Shown: positions 41,602 through 50,935 of the stretch, one piece after another
How positions within the stretch are numbered: the first letter of the stretch is position 1
Layout of the letters: each line of letters opens with the position of its first letter
Source of the DNA: Mycobacterium sp. E1214
GTDB lineage: Bacteria; Actinomycetota; Actinomycetes; Mycobacteriales; Mycobacteriaceae
NCBI RefSeq assembly: GCF_001666755.1
Contig: NZ_LZJC01000158.1
Location: 16,200-80,199 of the forward strand
Length of the DNA: 64,000 nucleotides
Direction of reading: 5' to 3'
Made by a program: the position numbers and the translations under genes
The notes under the pieces: model-generated
What the model saw: only the letters and a program-made list of their open reading frames with translations
Database searches by the model: none
What the model was told of the DNA's origin: nothing

Positions 41602-43295
41602 GTCCGCATCGGAGTCAGGGCAGCGATCACTTTCGAGGAAGCGTTGCCGCCTTGGATAGTGACGGGGATCAGCACCGGCTGAGCCTGCGATGGTGTCTCC
41701 ACACCGGGGATGGGGTTGCTGAACCTTCCGTTGAGCAGCGAATAGAGGCCCGCTGCGCTAGTGGTGGTCTGCGGCGGCAGCACACCGAACAGCGACTCCA
41801 ATTGGTCGAGCGCACCGACGATGCCGTTGGTGACATAGCTCAGCAGGCTTTGCAGCAGGCCCTTCTGCGCGGCGCTAGCGGTGGCCGGGGACGTGGTGCC
41901 CGGCGTCAGGTCGACCACCGACCGCAACCGCGGCAGCGTCGTGATCAATGCGACCTGACCGTCCTCGAGCGGGCCGAAGCTGATCATCGTGTCGCTGTTC
42001 GGCCCATCAGCGAAACTGAACGTGCCCGGCCCGTACACCAAGTAGCGGGGCCAGCCGTCCTGGTCACCAACGTTGGTCAGTTGGATGAAGCCCGAAACCG
42101 TTGCCACCGCTTCGTTGTCGGCGGCGGCGAACCCCGCCACGGGGATGAAGCTGGCCATCGGAGCGCCATCGAAACCGCCAGCGGTCTGCCCACCGAATCC
42201 GGCGTAGCGGTAGTCGGCACCCAACGCGCTGCCGTCGTTCGACTCGGTGAACGACAGGATCTGAATCCCGGAGCGCTGCAACGCGAACGACCGCGGTGAT
42301 CCGGCCTTACTGCCGCAGACCAGAGTCCACGGCTCGTTCGGCAGCGGCGGGATCAGCAGCGGCTGGAACCACAGCAGCGTCGGGACACCGTCGTTGAAGC
42401 GTTCGATGATGACACCGGTCCACGCGATGCGAACACGGATCCCGTTAGCTCCGGTGCTATCCGCCCGACCCCAGATGTCGTTGAACGCCTCGTTGAGGAT
42501 CGTGACACCGTCGAACGAGCCACCCATGTTTACGGTGATGATCTGGTCGTCGGTGTCGGTCGGGGTGTTGTAAATGCACACCACCGACTGGGTGCTGTTG
42601 CCGCTGTCAGCCCAATAGACCCCACCCGACTCAGCGACATAGACGTGCCCGGTGTGACCCTCTGAGTAGGTGACCGCCCAGTCATCCCCCAGCCCGGAAT
42701 CGGTTGGGGTGGTGAACTTGTCGCCGAACGACTCGTACGACGGGGAGAAGCTGCACGTCGAGTCCATCCCCAACCAGAAGGTGTTGTCGATGCGGCACGA
42801 GTGCGTCATCTTCAACATCCGCAGCCGGCGAGCCTCGATCTTGTTCTGATCGCCCCACGACTTGGGCAGCAACCGCGCGTCGCAGTACCAGTAGCCGCCG
42901 TCAAGGGTGATGTGTTCCAGCCGCACCAGCGTGCGTGGGTTCCACATGCCCTTCCACTCGTCGATCAGCGCCTGCAACGCCTGCGGTGTCCGCGCGTGGG
43001 CCTCGAGGTCCAAGTCGATCTGGCCGGGCTCATAGACCGTGTTGGTCCACGTCACACCGTCCTGCAGGGCGGCCTGCAAGTCGATGTGCTTGAACGGTGG
43101 AGAGCCGAGCCCTCTTTCGCCGGTCACGATCATGCCGTCCTGTCCGGGGACACCGGGAGCGATCGGCGCCAGAGCGCCGTTGAGGTAGAACTGCGAGCTG
43201 CCGTCCTGGGAGCTGGCCCACAGGTGGTAGTCGGTGCCTTCCGCGAGCAGGCTCGCGCCAAGGGGCGTCAGTGGCCCCGATGGGTAGGTGCTCAT
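41589..43295 (-). CDS. distal tail (Dit-like) minor tail protein with lectin-like insertion
   Basis: 568 residues, first gene after the tape measure as expected for a Dit-like hub protein. The N-terminal region (GERGLGSPPFKHIDLQAALQ, LDLEAHARTPQALQALIDEWKG, TLVRLEHI) is typical of mycobacteriophage proteins in this slot. The middle about 200-400 is a concanavalin-like beta-sandwich (FALQRSGIQILSF, YRYAGFGG). The C terminus is helical (QKGLLQSLLSYVTNGIVGAL). Its ATG overlaps the tape measure stop by 4 nt. Confidence 0.85.
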   Translation of the reverse strand: MSTYPSGPLTPLGASLLAEGTDYHLWASSQDGSSQFYLNGALAPIAPGVPGQDGMIVTGERGLGSPPFKHIDLQAALQDGVTWTNTVYEPGQIDLDLEAHARTPQALQALIDEWKGMWNPRTLVRLEHITLDGGYWYCDARLLPKSWGDQNKIEARRLRMLKMTHSCRIDNTFWLGMDSTCSFSPSYESFGDKFTTPTDSGLGDDWAVTYSEGHTGHVYVAESGGVYWADSGNSTQSVVCIYNTPTDTDDQIITVNMGGSFDGVTILNEAFNDIWGRADSTGANGIRVRIAWTGVIIERFNDGVPTLLWFQPLLIPPLPNEPWTLVCGSKAGSPRSFALQRSGIQILSFTESNDGSALGADYRYAGFGGQTAGGFDGAPMASFIPVAGFAAADNEAVATVSGFIQLTNVGDQDGWPRYLVYGPGTFSFADGPNSDTMISFGPLEDGQVALITTLPRLRSVVDLTPGTTSPATASAAQKGLLQSLLSYVTNGIVGALDQLESLFGVLPPQTTTSAAGLYSLLNGRFSNPIPGVETPSQAQPVLIPVTIQGGNASSKVIAALTPMRTCPA

Positions 43296-46200
43296 CGGCC
43301 TTGTGAACTCGTGTAGGTGTTTTGGGCCATTTCGCCTTGCCTGTTGCCCCAGTGCTCAAATTCGTTCGGGTTCTGGGCGTGGACGTGTACGTCGCCGTAG
43401 AACGCCTGTCCGACGTTGGGTTGATCCGAGCCCGGCGGTTGGGCCGGATCGTTTGTGCCTTTGGTGTTTCCGGCGGTGTTCTGTCCAGTTGGTCGAACGC
43501 CAGCGACACCAGCGAGCAGCCGGCCGGGAATGGTCTTCATCCAGTCACCGCCGCTGCCTCCACCGCTCGGCACGAGTGCCTCAAGCAACCCCTCCGCGGC
43601 AATGCCGCCGAGTTGCGCGCCGTAGGAGGCGGCGCGGTTAATCTCTTGGAAGGCGATCGACATGACGCTGCTCGCGGCAGAACCCGATCCCGGAGCGAAA
43701 GCGTTCGCGGCCATCGACGCGGCGCTCTCAGCCGCGCCCTCGACCGAGCCGAGAATGCCGCCACCGAAACCGATTCCCTGCGACGCGGGCAGCCCTTGGC
43801 CGGGCTGCTGGTTCGGGTCTTGCCCACCGGGCTGCGCTAGGCCGGGCAAGTTGTGGATGTCGCTACCGAGGGCACCCTGCGGCTGGTCGGCAGCCCCCGG
43901 CGCGCCACCCGCTGGTGGCTGGCCCGGCTGAGCCGCCTCCGCTGCTTTCAGGCTGGGCTGCCCGATCTTCAACGGCGACTGTTGCTGCTGATTCTTGATG
44001 TTGGGCGCCGCGGGAGGCTGCGCCACCGGACCAGGCGGCGGCGCGGGTGCGCCAGGCTGCACCGGATCGCCGGTGCCGGGGGCGTAGTGGCCCACGCCGC
44101 TGTTCATGAACTGCAGGTACGGCAACCACTGCTGAGTCGCCTTGGAGTTCATCACGAACTCGCCTGGGCTCAACCACGCCGGGATCGTGTCCGTGCCGGA
44201 CGGACCGCCCGTGGCGAAGTACTTGACCAGGCCGCCGAAGGCGTAGGCGTGGGCAGGCCCGATCGGAACGCCCGGTATCCCATGGGTCATCCGCGGGATC
44301 GCCGGTGGCGCTGTGAAAGCGTTCTTCAACAGGGCTCGTTGCTCATCGTTCGACAAGTCACCGATGTGGCGTCCGAGCAGAGGCAGGAACGCGCCGCGGG
44401 CATCACTGGACTGCGGAGCGCCCGGCAAGACGGGGGCCTGTCCCGGTGGCGGTGCCGGATGACGCCTGTTGTAGTCGTCCAGCATCCCCCGTGCTTCTTG
44501 CGCGTGGACACGGTAGTTACCGCCCTGGTCGTATTGGCCTGCGCCGGACAGCTCGACTCCCTGCGCGATGGCATTCGGCGCGGCGTTGGGATTGGTGTGC
44601 CGCCCGTGGGTGTAGGCATAATACCAAGCGTCGGCGTTCTTTATTGGATCGTTGAGGTCCGCGTCGGAGATCCCGAATGTCGATTGCTGTCCCGGATGGA
44701 TCTGGAAGGGGCCATGCGCGAGCCCGCTGTCACCCAGAGGCGGGTTCGCCCTGAAGCCGGACTCGCCGCCCCACGCCTCCAGTGCGGCGACGATGACGTT
44801 GTCGGGCAGCCCGAGGGACTTGCCTTTCGCGATGATGTAGTCCCGCAGGTTGCGGTCCTGGGCGGTGCGAGGACTGTTCACTCCCCATCCGCCGGGGATG
44901 TAACCGCCGGGATCGGCTCCGTTCAGTTGCGGCAGCGGGCCAGCCGCGGTCGGAACAGACGGCGCGGCTGGCGGCGAAACAGCGTCAGGTGCCCCAGCGC
45001 CAGGGCCAGCGGGTGCACCGACAGGACCACCGACACCGGCTGGGCCACCGCCGCCTTCACCCCCACTGACACCGCCAGTGCCGGACGCCGACGCAGGGCC
45101 ACCGCCCCCGAAACCACCAGCGCCCGAGGCGCTTCCGGCAGCCAATCCCGCACCGCCAAGGCCACCACCACCGGGACCACCAGATCCCCAGTTGGTGACA
45201 AAGACCGGGACCACTCCCTGCCCAGCACCACTGGTACCGGGGAGCGCGCCAGGGATTCCACCGAGCAGACCACCGGAGCCTTCCGTGCCAGACTCTGCTC
45301 CCACACCTTCCTCACGACGCCTGCCGCGACGGGAGCGCCTACCGCCGTCGACACTCGCGCCTTCGAAGTCCGGGATACCGTGGAAGGCGGCAACTTCCAT
45401 CGGCCCAAGCACCAGGTCTTCCACAAAGCCAATGGCGTTGCGAACCAGACCCGGCAGACCGCCCTGTAGCCAGTTGTCATCGAGTTTGACGGGCATGAAC
45501 GGCGAGCCGCTTCCGCTGCCGCCGCGGCCTTCCCCTCTAATCCCGGAAAGCTCTCGGTTGATCTCATCTAGCTTCTTTTGAAGCCAAGGGATTTCGCCGC
45601 GGCGGGCCGGGTCGCTCGAGTTCCTATCGTCGGCAATACGCGCCTGGATCTCGTTCGCTTCCGTCTGCAGACGCTCAATCCTCTTGAGGTCTTGGTCTAG
45701 CGGATCTTCGTCCTTGGCCTTCTTGCCGCCGCCACCTCCGCCGCCACCACCGGCATACGGAGTGTCCCGCGCCTCGGGCTGCGACGTATCCGGCACAGGT
45801 GCCGTCAGGTCCGCATTGGGCTGACTGGTGTCCGGCGTGGGCTGGTCCGGCGGTGTCGGCACCGGTCCGCTGTCAGGGGTTTCGGGAGCCGAAGGACCGT
45901 CGTGGTCACCACTGAGGAACTGATCCCAGGCCCCCCAAGCAGCACCGCCTATCCCACCGACAATCGCAGCGGGGACGCCGACCTCCGGCCCGAAGAGCAT
46001 CCCGATTCCGCCGAGAACCGTGGCTCCCGTTCCCGCATCCGAACCGACAACACCCCATTTGTTCGGTGCGGTTCCCGGCCTTGTATTGGCTTGCAGGGCA
46101 TCTCCGCCCATCGACAGCGCCATGCCGCCCGCAACCGCAAGTGCAGCCCTGGCCCTGTTCGCCGCCGCCATCACCCTGCCCATGGCGCCAACCTCAGTGT

Positions 46201-48400
46201 TTGCTGCAGCCACAACACCTGCCGCGCCGGCCTCGGCTGCGGCACCAGCACCACGCATCTGCGCATTGGCCTCGGCGGCAGCGGTCTCGAGCCTGTTCTC
46301 CGCCGAGATCTCCTCGTCGGCGGCGGCGTTGACACCCGAGGCACCAGCCTGGGCAGCGTTACCGCTGCTGCGCAGCTCTTGATTGGCCTGGTACACAGCG
46401 GCTTTGACGCGCTGTTGGGCGTTGGATTCTTCAGTGGCGGCAGCGTTGACGCCGGTGGCACCGGCCTGAGCCGCCGTGCCGGATTCACGCAGCGAGGTAT
46501 TGGTCTCGTCAACAGCCTTCTTAGTCAGGCCGAATGCTTCCCGGAAGCTCTTGACGCTGTTCACCAGCCCGGTCGCCAGCCTCATGCCCAGGAACAGGCC
46601 AGCCAAGATGGTGGCGTCCTCGATGAGATCCTTGACCAGCGCCTTGTGCTGCTGCATCCAATGCACGCCGGTCTCAAGGGACTTCACCCAGTTGGTCGCC
46701 ATCGGCAGGAAGTCCTCGCCGAACTCGATCTTGAGGGCATCTACCGACGCCTTGAAGTCTTTCCACTGCGCGTTGAAGTTCTGCTGAGACCGCTGGAACT
46801 CCATGACGTTCCCGCTCGGATCCGCCTGGGCGTTGGCGATGTCCTGCCGGTCCCGCATGGCTTCGCCGTTGTTCCTGTCGGTCACCTGCAAGGCGGTACG
46901 AGTGGCAACGTCGCCGCCGAGGGCGTTGCTGAGCGCCTGAAGCTCACTCAACTGGTCGGTGTGCAGACCTGACAGGACGCGGTTGAATCCCTGGTTGCGC
47001 TCGTGGGTCTGCATCCACTGGTCAACGATCCGGGCCTCGGTAACCCCGAGTCCCCCGCGGCTTCTGCGGAAGTCCGCCTGCGAAAGCTGGCCGCTAGTGA
47101 TCCGATCGGCCACAGCCCGCTCCGCGGGAGACAGACCCTCGTACTGGCGCCTCTCCAGACCCTGCGACGCCGGGTTGTTCTCCCAGGCTCCGAGGATGAC
47201 CTCACCGTTTGGCCCCAAACGCTGATCGACAGCACTGCGGATCGCCTGGACGGTCGGGATGTATCCCCGACTGCGCAGCATCTGCGGAACCTCGCGGGGG
47301 TCGACCCCGATCGCGGCCATCCCCTCGGCCTGCTTCGGGCCGATCCTTTGCAGCGCGTTCAGGGCGAAGTTCAGGTTCTGCCCGGCCTGGTCGGCGCCCA
47401 TACCCGACCGCGTCAGCATCGACAGGGTGGCCAGCAGATCCTGGAGGCTCTCACCGACAGCAGCCGCAGTGGGCTCCACACTATGCAGCGCGCCCGTGAA
47501 GTCGGCAAAGGTGGTCTTGCCCAGTCGGACTGCCTCGATCAGCTTGGACGTAACGTTGGCGGCCTGGTCGGCGCCGAGGTGGTAGTCATGCAGGGTGGTG
47601 GTGACCGCGTTGGCGGCCTCATCCAGACCAATGCCTTCCTCGGCAGCGCCTTGAGCGGCGGCCTTCATGACGTTGAGGGCCTCGGCGCCCCGGTAGCCAG
47701 CCTGCTCAACCTTCAGCATCCCGGTGGCCAATTCGGTGGGATTCCATCCAGTTTGGCTGGCCAGTTCCATCAGGCCGTCGTGAACGACCTTCATGTTCTT
47801 GGGAAGCTCACCACCGACCGTGCTAAGCCGGGTCAACTGCACCTGAAAGTCGCCGGCGGCCTTGGTGGCATCGACTGCGGCAGCGACGAATCCGCCCACG
47901 ATGCCCGCAGACGCGATCGTGGCCGCTCCGTGGAAACGGCTGAGCGCCCCAGTGGACCCCGCGACAGCAGTCGTGAGGTTGTCGTGGGCGGCTTTGGTGT
48001 CCTCCACCGACTTGGCGTGCCTACTGGTCGCCACCGCGGCTGCGGCGCTGGCATCGGTCGCCGCCGCGGTGGCCCTCATGGCTCTAGCACTGGACGCGGT
48101 GTATTTGTCCACCGCCTCCTCGGCGGACCGCCATGCGGCCACCGACCGCAGAGACGCGGCTTCCGCCTTCTGCGCCAGGAAGTCCTCAGCCTGAGCGGCT
48201 TCGGTGAGCTTCGCCTTCAGCGCGTCGATTTCGGCGCGAGTGCGGTCGGTCCTGAACGATTTGAAAGCGTCGGTGAGAGCGGCACCGAGCCCCCTATTGA
48301 TGCCTCGCCCGACATCATCGAAGACCGAGGTGATCTCGCGGGCAGCGGCAGCAGCCGAGGCGCGGTCCAGGCGTGACTCAACGTCCAAAAACACTGGCAT
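43292..48400 (-). CDS. tape measure protein with embedded transglycosylase-like domain
   Basis: 1702 residues, the longest gene of the prophage, setting tail length. The N-terminal third is TP901-like, with coiled coil and KTTFADFTGALHSVEPTAA. Residues about 620-735 contain three to four copies of a roughly 36-residue Ala-rich repeat (GxAAQAGAxGVNAA). A Gly9 run sits near 885, long Gly/Pro-rich linkers follow, then a soluble lytic transglycosylase-like domain (about 1190-1290) with GGESGF, GLAHGPFQIHPGQQ and a YYAYTHGR helix, presumably to cut peptidoglycan at DNA entry. It ends with hydrophobic segments and HVHAQNP. Confidence 0.92.
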   Translation of the reverse strand: MPVFLDVESRLDRASAAAAAREITSVFDDVGRGINRGLGAALTDAFKSFRTDRTRAEIDALKAKLTEAAQAEDFLAQKAEAASLRSVAAWRSAEEAVDKYTASSARAMRATAAATDASAAAAVATSRHAKSVEDTKAAHDNLTTAVAGSTGALSRFHGAATIASAGIVGGFVAAAVDATKAAGDFQVQLTRLSTVGGELPKNMKVVHDGLMELASQTGWNPTELATGMLKVEQAGYRGAEALNVMKAAAQGAAEEGIGLDEAANAVTTTLHDYHLGADQAANVTSKLIEAVRLGKTTFADFTGALHSVEPTAAAVGESLQDLLATLSMLTRSGMGADQAGQNLNFALNALQRIGPKQAEGMAAIGVDPREVPQMLRSRGYIPTVQAIRSAVDQRLGPNGEVILGAWENNPASQGLERRQYEGLSPAERAVADRITSGQLSQADFRRSRGGLGVTEARIVDQWMQTHERNQGFNRVLSGLHTDQLSELQALSNALGGDVATRTALQVTDRNNGEAMRDRQDIANAQADPSGNVMEFQRSQQNFNAQWKDFKASVDALKIEFGEDFLPMATNWVKSLETGVHWMQQHKALVKDLIEDATILAGLFLGMRLATGLVNSVKSFREAFGLTKKAVDETNTSLRESGTAAQAGATGVNAAATEESNAQQRVKAAVYQANQELRSSGNAAQAGASGVNAAADEEISAENRLETAAAEANAQMRGAGAAAEAGAAGVVAAANTEVGAMGRVMAAANRARAALAVAGGMALSMGGDALQANTRPGTAPNKWGVVGSDAGTGATVLGGIGMLFGPEVGVPAAIVGGIGGAAWGAWDQFLSGDHDGPSAPETPDSGPVPTPPDQPTPDTSQPNADLTAPVPDTSQPEARDTPYAGGGGGGGGGKKAKDEDPLDQDLKRIERLQTEANEIQARIADDRNSSDPARRGEIPWLQKKLDEINRELSGIRGEGRGGSGSGSPFMPVKLDDNWLQGGLPGLVRNAIGFVEDLVLGPMEVAAFHGIPDFEGASVDGGRRSRRGRRREEGVGAESGTEGSGGLLGGIPGALPGTSGAGQGVVPVFVTNWGSGGPGGGGLGGAGLAAGSASGAGGFGGGGPASASGTGGVSGGEGGGGPAGVGGPVGAPAGPGAGAPDAVSPPAAPSVPTAAGPLPQLNGADPGGYIPGGWGVNSPRTAQDRNLRDYIIAKGKSLGLPDNVIVAALEAWGGESGFRANPPLGDSGLAHGPFQIHPGQQSTFGISDADLNDPIKNADAWYYAYTHGRHTNPNAAPNAIAQGVELSGAGQYDQGGNYRVHAQEARGMLDDYNRRHPAPPPGQAPVLPGAPQSSDARGAFLPLLGRHIGDLSNDEQRALLKNAFTAPPAIPRMTHGIPGVPIGPAHAYAFGGLVKYFATGGPSGTDTIPAWLSPGEFVMNSKATQQWLPYLQFMNSGVGHYAPGTGDPVQPGAPAPPPGPVAQPPAAPNIKNQQQQSPLKIGQPSLKAAEAAQPGQPPAGGAPGAADQPQGALGSDIHNLPGLAQPGGQDPNQQPGQGLPASQGIGFGGGILGSVEGAAESAASMAANAFAPGSGSAASSVMSIAFQEINRAASYGAQLGGIAAEGLLEALVPSGGGSGGDWMKTIPGRLLAGVAGVRPTGQNTAGNTKGTNDPAQPPGSDQPNVGQAFYGDVHVHAQNPNEFEHWGNRQGEMAQNTYTSSQGR

Positions 48401-48409
48401 TGTTGTGAG

Positions 48410-48839
48410 TCACCGCCTTTCAGGTACTCGTGCGTAGAGGGCAGAGCGGTACGCGCTCTTAGCGCCCTGGCTGTTTTCTTGCGCAGCCTTCTGCTTGGCG
48501 TCCATCGCCCACCGCTCCACGGGTGAGAAGTACGACTCGTAAAGCATTCGGCTGACCTCCATGTCGCCTTCGGCGTTCAGCGGCGCGAGCTGCCGCGCCA
48601 GAGCCGCGGCCCGGTATTCCTCAGGTGCCCACTCGTAGTCGAGGCCGAAGGGCACGCCTCTCAGCGCGCCCTTGTACCTCGACTTGGCTGGCAAACCGTC
48701 GAGCAGCGCCAGGAACTCGCGGCTGCTCATATCGCCGCGATGCCACTGCGCCACGGTCACGCCGTGGTAGAACTCGCGGAAGTCAGCTTCGATCTTGGCC
48801 GCGAAGGGCCGCCATCTAGCTATCGCCTTCGTTACTTTT
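48410..48839 (-). CDS. tail assembly chaperone, frameshifted C-terminal extension
   Basis: This region is read in the +1 frame relative to the upstream chaperone (48816-49262), starting at the slip site near 48836-48843. Sequence just after the shift, KVTKAIARWRPFAAKIEADF then WHRGDMSSREFLALLDGLP, is characteristic of the T part of mycobacteriophage G-GT chaperones. An ATG at 48760 exists but lies inside conserved protein. A 5-10% frameshift product is typical in tailed phages and chaperones the tape measure. The full fusion would be about 284 residues. Confidence 0.8.
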
Positions 48840-49262
48840 GGGGTCTTCCCGACGCTTCTTGGCCAGGGCGGCGTTCATCTGCCACCAGACCAGGGTCACG
48901 TCGGAGGAACGCCCGCCGGCTGCCTTGAACTTCTTGTATCCGGCGTCGCCGAAGATGGCCTTTGCCAACATGACTCCGTGGCTGTCGACGAGCTTGCCGT
49001 CCTTGCGGTACGGCTCGAGGATGTCGCCCCGGCGGATGACGTTGCCGTCGTTGTCGGTGACGTCCGGTGCCCGGTCGAGGTTTTCGATGTCCAACTGCAT
49101 CTGGTCGTAACGGGCTTGCTGCTCGTCGTCGAGCATCGACGGGTTCGGAATTTCGAACTGCTCGTCACTGTTCGCGGCCTTGACGTAGACGGACTTCATC
49201 AGGCCCAAGGACTCCGCTGCCTGCTCGCGGGCCTCTTCCAGACTGACGGGGTTGATCTGCAT
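48816..49262 (-). CDS. tail assembly chaperone (G-like)
   Basis: 148 residues from ATG 49262 (ATG 49286 is possible), located between the major tail protein and tape measure, the standard position. It is acidic and helical: SLEEAREQAAESLGLMKSVY, RGDILEPYRKDGKLVDSHG, DVTLVWWQMNAALAKKRRED. It ends at TAG 48816 shortly after the slip site CCCCAAAA, and the reading can pass into the +1 frame to make the longer GT form. Needed for tape measure folding and tail tube assembly. Confidence 0.85.
   Translation of the reverse strand: MQINPVSLEEAREQAAESLGLMKSVYVKAANSDEQFEIPNPSMLDDEQQARYDQMQLDIENLDRAPDVTDNDGNVIRRGDILEPYRKDGKLVDSHGVMLAKAIFGDAGYKKFKAAGGRSSDVTLVWWQMNAALAKKRREDPKSNEGDS
48836..48843 (-). promoter_or_regulatory. 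programmed +1-type frameshift site in tail assembly chaperone
   Basis: On the minus strand the site is CCCCAAAA, with zero-frame codons CCC AAA. Slipping +1 on CCC-A or on the AAAA run enters the open downstream frame. A -1 slip at CCCCAAA reaches TAA within two codons, so it cannot produce the extension; -2 would be equivalent to +1. Confidence 0.7.
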
Positions 49263-49305
49263 GGCTTGAATCTCGTTTCTCTGCATGGCTGCCTGCATGT
49301 GGAAG

Positions 49306-49349
49306 CTCACCGAGGCGCCTGGCCATGCAGTAACAGACGCCCCGGTGAG
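49306..49349 (-). terminator. hairpin after major tail protein gene, possible attenuator
   Basis: Arms 49306-49317 and 49338-49349 pair over 11 of 12 positions (CTCACCG..GGCG with CGCC..CGGTGAG) around a 20-nt loop. It begins 9 bp downstream of the major tail protein stop. No U-run follows, so a partial terminator or RNA-stabilising structure that lowers downstream expression is more likely than a full terminator. Confidence 0.5.
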
Positions 49350-49357
49350 TGATCGGG

Positions 49358-50392
49358 TTACGAGAGAGCGGTGATCGAGTTCGACGGCTGCGTAGTCGAA
49401 GTCGCGTCGTTCGATCCCGTCGCGGTGACCTGGAACTTGTACGTGTCCGCCGCGGTCAGCCCTTGCACGGTGAAGGTCAGCGTGCCGGTGCCACGACCGG
49501 TCGGGTTGGTACCCGAAGCCAGCGTCGCGGCGGTGTACGAGCCAGAGCCGCCTTCCTGCTGCGCCACCGTGTACTGCGCGTCGGTGACGTCGAAGCCGGT
49601 CGGCTCGGCCACGCTGACCGTAGCCTTCCCACCCGCCACTGCGGTCGCGACCGGAGCGGTCGTCGAGAACGTCGGAGCACCGCCGAGCGCACGCCACGCG
49701 ATGCCTTCACGGCAGATCCACGACACAGCCTGGCTGTACGGGTCGACCAGCGCCGAGTAGGTGAGTTCCAGCGACTCCGGGTTCTTGCGCTGCAGATCGG
49801 TCTTGCCCTTCCGGTCGGTGACGACGCGTGGGAAGACCTCAGCGCGGAGCTGACCGTCGGTGTCCACACCGAGCAGCACGATGATCCGCTCCTGCAGCAT
49901 GTCGAACGGAGGCCGCGACACCTGGTAGCCGGCGGTACCGACATCCGGGACGTTCTGCAGCGGCAACTCGTAACGCAGGTAGTCGACGAGCGGGGTCGCC
50001 TCGACCGGCGTGAAGGCGATCTTGTCGCCCAACTTCGTCAGCACGTTGCGCACGGTCCGAACCGACTGTGCCGTAGGGGTTTCCTGCACGGTCTCGTCCG
50101 GGGTGATCGACGTGGTGTCCTCTTTGAGTTCACCGATGTGGTAGAAGCCCTGGTTGTCACCGGACGCAGTGATCAGCAGATCCTCACGGATCGTGCCGTC
50201 CGCAGCGAACGGGGTGAACAATCCAGCGGAGCCGAGACCAACGGCGGGGTCGGTCAGGTTGAACACCGTGCCGTCCGCCTTCAAGTAGTCGCGGATCAGC
50301 ACGTCGGTGATCTGCCAGTAGCGAACTGCCAGCGGGTTCAGGCTCGGCTCGAGGGCGGTTGCCCAGTTCGCGCCGGAGTCAGGCAGCGTCAT
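49358..50392 (-). CDS. major tail tube protein with C-terminal Ig-like domain
   Basis: 344 residues. The first about 235 form the tube domain: RYWQITDVLIRDYLKADG near the N terminus and ESLELTYSALVDPYSQAVSW before the linker. The C-terminal about 90 residues form an Ig/Fn3-like domain ending in LTFTVQGLTAADTYKFQV, as seen in tube proteins decorated with surface Ig domains. Position between connectors and chaperones supports the assignment. Flanking hairpins suggest separate control of its high expression. Confidence 0.88.
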   Translation of the reverse strand: MTLPDSGANWATALEPSLNPLAVRYWQITDVLIRDYLKADGTVFNLTDPAVGLGSAGLFTPFAADGTIREDLLITASGDNQGFYHIGELKEDTTSITPDETVQETPTAQSVRTVRNVLTKLGDKIAFTPVEATPLVDYLRYELPLQNVPDVGTAGYQVSRPPFDMLQERIIVLLGVDTDGQLRAEVFPRVVTDRKGKTDLQRKNPESLELTYSALVDPYSQAVSWICREGIAWRALGGAPTFSTTAPVATAVAGGKATVSVAEPTGFDVTDAQYTVAQQEGGSGSYTAATLASGTNPTGRGTGTLTFTVQGLTAADTYKFQVTATGSNDATSTTQPSNSITALS

Positions 50393-50420
50393 AATCAGTT
50401 TTCCTTTCGATGGGAGACGG

Positions 50421-50482
50421 CGCCTTGGCCTGGATTCGCAAGGCGTGCATGACGTCTGGCGGCCTGCCGGTTCGACAGGCCG
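50421..50482 (-). promoter_or_regulatory. two hairpins in leader of major tail protein gene
   Basis: CGCCTTG (50421-50427) pairs with CAAGGCG (50439-50445), and CGGCCTG (50460-50466) pairs with CAGGCCG (50476-50482). Both lie in the 111-bp gap upstream of the major tail gene and could stabilise or attenuate its mRNA. Confidence 0.45.
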
Positions 50483-50503
50483 AGAATGTGGGTGGGACGG
50501 CGT

Positions 50504-50935
50504 TTAGGTCGCCATGAAGTGCAGCGCGACCTCGTAGCGGGCTACGAAGCGGCGAATGGTGTTGTCTTGGTAGTCAACCCATGTGGGGATCTGCACCGTG
50601 TCGCAGGAAATCGGTGTCACGACACGGTTATTGCTGATCGTCACCTGCTGTGGCGCCGAGAATGGCGGACCGAGGAGGAGCATCCGCTGGTGGGTGAGTT
50701 GTGCTTCCGATTCGGCGTCGTCCATGTTGTTGTGGAATGTGTGGACCGAGACGATTGCACGCTGCATCACCTTGTACTGATCGGTGCCCGCTACGGGGGT
50801 GACCATCCGATAAGGCAGCACAGCGCCTGAAGGGCGGTCGGTCCCGACGCCATTCGGGTCGCCGAGGGGTCGCAGCCACGTCACGACGACTTCACTCACA
50901 CTGGGTGGCGCCAAGGGAAATACCGGTGTGGTCAT
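50504..50935 (-). CDS. tail terminator/head-tail completion protein
   Basis: 143 residues, immediately upstream of the major tail gene. The sequence has the alpha/beta pattern of tail terminator proteins: VTWLRPLGDPNGVGTDRP near the N terminus, IVSVHTFHNNMDDAESEAQL in the middle (a typical 'digests of the field into small shifts' helix), and RFVARYEVALHF at the C terminus. The assignment is by position and pattern. Overlaps the upstream gene by 4 nt. Confidence 0.7.
   Translation of the reverse strand: MTTPVFPLAPPSVSEVVVTWLRPLGDPNGVGTDRPSGAVLPYRMVTPVAGTDQYKVMQRAIVSVHTFHNNMDDAESEAQLTHQRMLLLGPPFSAPQQVTISNNRVVTPISCDTVQIPTWVDYQDNTIRRFVARYEVALHFMAT

Noticed and set aside
45725..45760. microsatellite-like CCGCCGCCA run
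   Set aside because: It simply encodes the poly-Gly linker of the tape measure protein.
48836..48843. -1 frameshift at CCCCAAA in the tail chaperone
   Set aside because: The -1 frame runs into TAA two codons after the slip and does not lead to the conserved extension.
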